From Leptothoe kymatousa TAU-MAC 1615 (GTDB lineage Bacteria > Cyanobacteriota > Cyanobacteriia > Phormidesmidales > Phormidesmidaceae): DNA of 64,000 nucleotides. The stretch is taken from contig NZ_JADOER010000011.1 in assembly GCF_018739865.1 (NCBI RefSeq), positions 248,001 through 312,000 of the forward strand. The letters run 5' to 3'. Of the stretch, positions 63,419 through 64,000 are shown piece by piece (position 1 is the first letter of the stretch; each line of letters opens with the position of its first letter). The position numbers and the translations under genes are program-made. A model generated the notes under the pieces. The model saw only the letters and a list, made by a program, of their open reading frames with translations. It did no database searches and was not told the origin of the DNA.

Positions 63419-64000
63419 ATGCCATCCCACATGACAACATGGCTACTCCATGGCTTAGACACGGCCCATGGCAATTTACCTTTCATGGTGTGGAATAGCT
63501 TTTTAGCCCTGATTCCATTGATTTTAAGTTTTTGGTTATTTCGAGGCCGGGGTAGCCATAGACGTCACTGGCCTTGGTGGATCGGATTTACTCTGTTTGT
63601 TGCCTTTCTCCCCAATGCCCCCTATGTGCTGACCGATATTATTCACCTGGTCAAAGATATTCGGATGGGCACATCGGTATGGGCGATCGCACTAATTTTA
63701 ATTCCCCAATATTTTCTCTTTATCGGCTTTGGTGTGGCCACCTATACGCTTTCGCTAGTGAATTTAGGTCGTTACCTAAGTCGGGAGGGAAAATGCCGCT
63801 GGGTACTACCGGCGGAACTCACACTCCATGGCCTCACAGCCCTAGGTATTTATTTAGGTCGTTTTCTACGATTTAACAGTTGGGATTTAGTCACTAGCCC
63901 CTTGGCCGTTATGGGAAATACCCTGGCATTATTATTGTCTAAGTGGCCCCTCGCAGTGATGTTTGGGACATTTATAATTTTGGCCGTGGTGTATTGGCTG
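63419..64000 (+). CDS. DUF1361 membrane protein, 5' part only
   Basis: This frame is not in the ORF track because it runs off the right edge. It opens at ATG 63419 (MPSHMTTWLLHGLDTAHGNL) and stays open for 194 codons. Five or more helices are visible. The DUF1361 signature is present: FVAFLPNAPYVLTDIIHL, and ALGIYLGRFLRFNSWDLV with the conserved GR..R.NSWD. The family function is unknown. The track ORF 63574-63876 is a shadow in another frame. Confidence 0.85.
   Translation, partial: MPSHMTTWLLHGLDTAHGNLPFMVWNSFLALIPLILSFWLFRGRGSHRRHWPWWIGFTLFVAFLPNAPYVLTDIIHLVKDIRMGTSVWAIALILIPQYFLFIGFGVATYTLSLVNLGRYLSREGKCRWVLPAELTLHGLTALGIYLGRFLRFNSWDLVTSPLAVMGNTLALLLSKWPLAVMFGTFIILAVVYWL

Overview
The window comes from a cyanobacterial chromosome. 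The evidence is a set of cyanobacterial and plastid-lineage genes: psb30 (ycf12), a cpcL-type phycobilisome linker, psrp3 (ycf65), ycf51, a ycf55/DUF3685 regulator, hemL, an atp beta-epsilon pair standing apart from other atp genes, and a groES-groEL operon with a CIRCE element. The HIP1 octamer GCGATCGC is scattered throughout. Moderate GC content and several cyanobacteria-only DUF families fit this. I cannot name the genus. No rRNA, prophage, CRISPR array or complete insertion sequence was recognised.

Layout. 1-11.2 kb is mostly housekeeping: a partial family 9 glycosyltransferase, ispD convergent with a tiny psb30 gene missing from the ORF track, a tandem pair of half-size UPF0016 cation transporters, a membrane GT2 that is probably the monoglucosyldiacylglycerol synthase, a Pta-N/DRTGG protein, DprA-like, MAPEG, YajQ and GNAT genes, and a sodium:solute symporter. 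11.3-14.4 kb is the one clearly rearranged area. Two tandem paralogous secreted proteins are followed by an intact VapBC-like pair, then a near-identical 161-bp copy of the second gene's 3' part. That copy has replaced most of a second PIN toxin, whose antitoxin tail is fused to a Uma2 gene carrying one premature stop.

14.5-26.8 kb holds a HEAT-repeat protein, hemL, hisIE, nurA, cpcL (with a leader ORF and terminator-like hairpin in front of it), a receiver-DUF3685 protein, a large repeat-containing membrane protein, and groES-groEL. 27-34.9 kb holds a short filamentous-haemagglutinin-type secreted protein, a PEP-CTERM-like secreted protein, atpD-atpC, psrp3, a HAD phosphatase and a DUF3370 protein. 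35-44 kb holds a zinc-ribbon protein, then a possible NAD/ADP-ribose group (isochorismatase/nicotinamidase-like, ADP-ribosylglycohydrolase, divergent NrtR-like Nudix regulator with a palindrome between them), an HTH protein with a very acidic linker, membrane and cyanobacteria-specific proteins, tRNA-Arg(UCU), a small HTH protein and an HpsE-like glycosyltransferase.

44-64 kb holds ffh, an orphan DNA methyltransferase, prfC, a cysteine desulfurase, an intact Uma2 gene, DUF1995 and DUF456 proteins, a pentapeptide-repeat protein, an aminotransferase/GldA-like dehydrogenase operon, ycf51, a phospholipase-D-like protein with an inserted EF-hand-type loop, a GT4, tatA, purB and a partial DUF1361 membrane protein. 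The best leads for something not well described are the cpcL leader, the NrtR-linked group, the EF-hand PLD protein and the toxin-antitoxin rearrangement.
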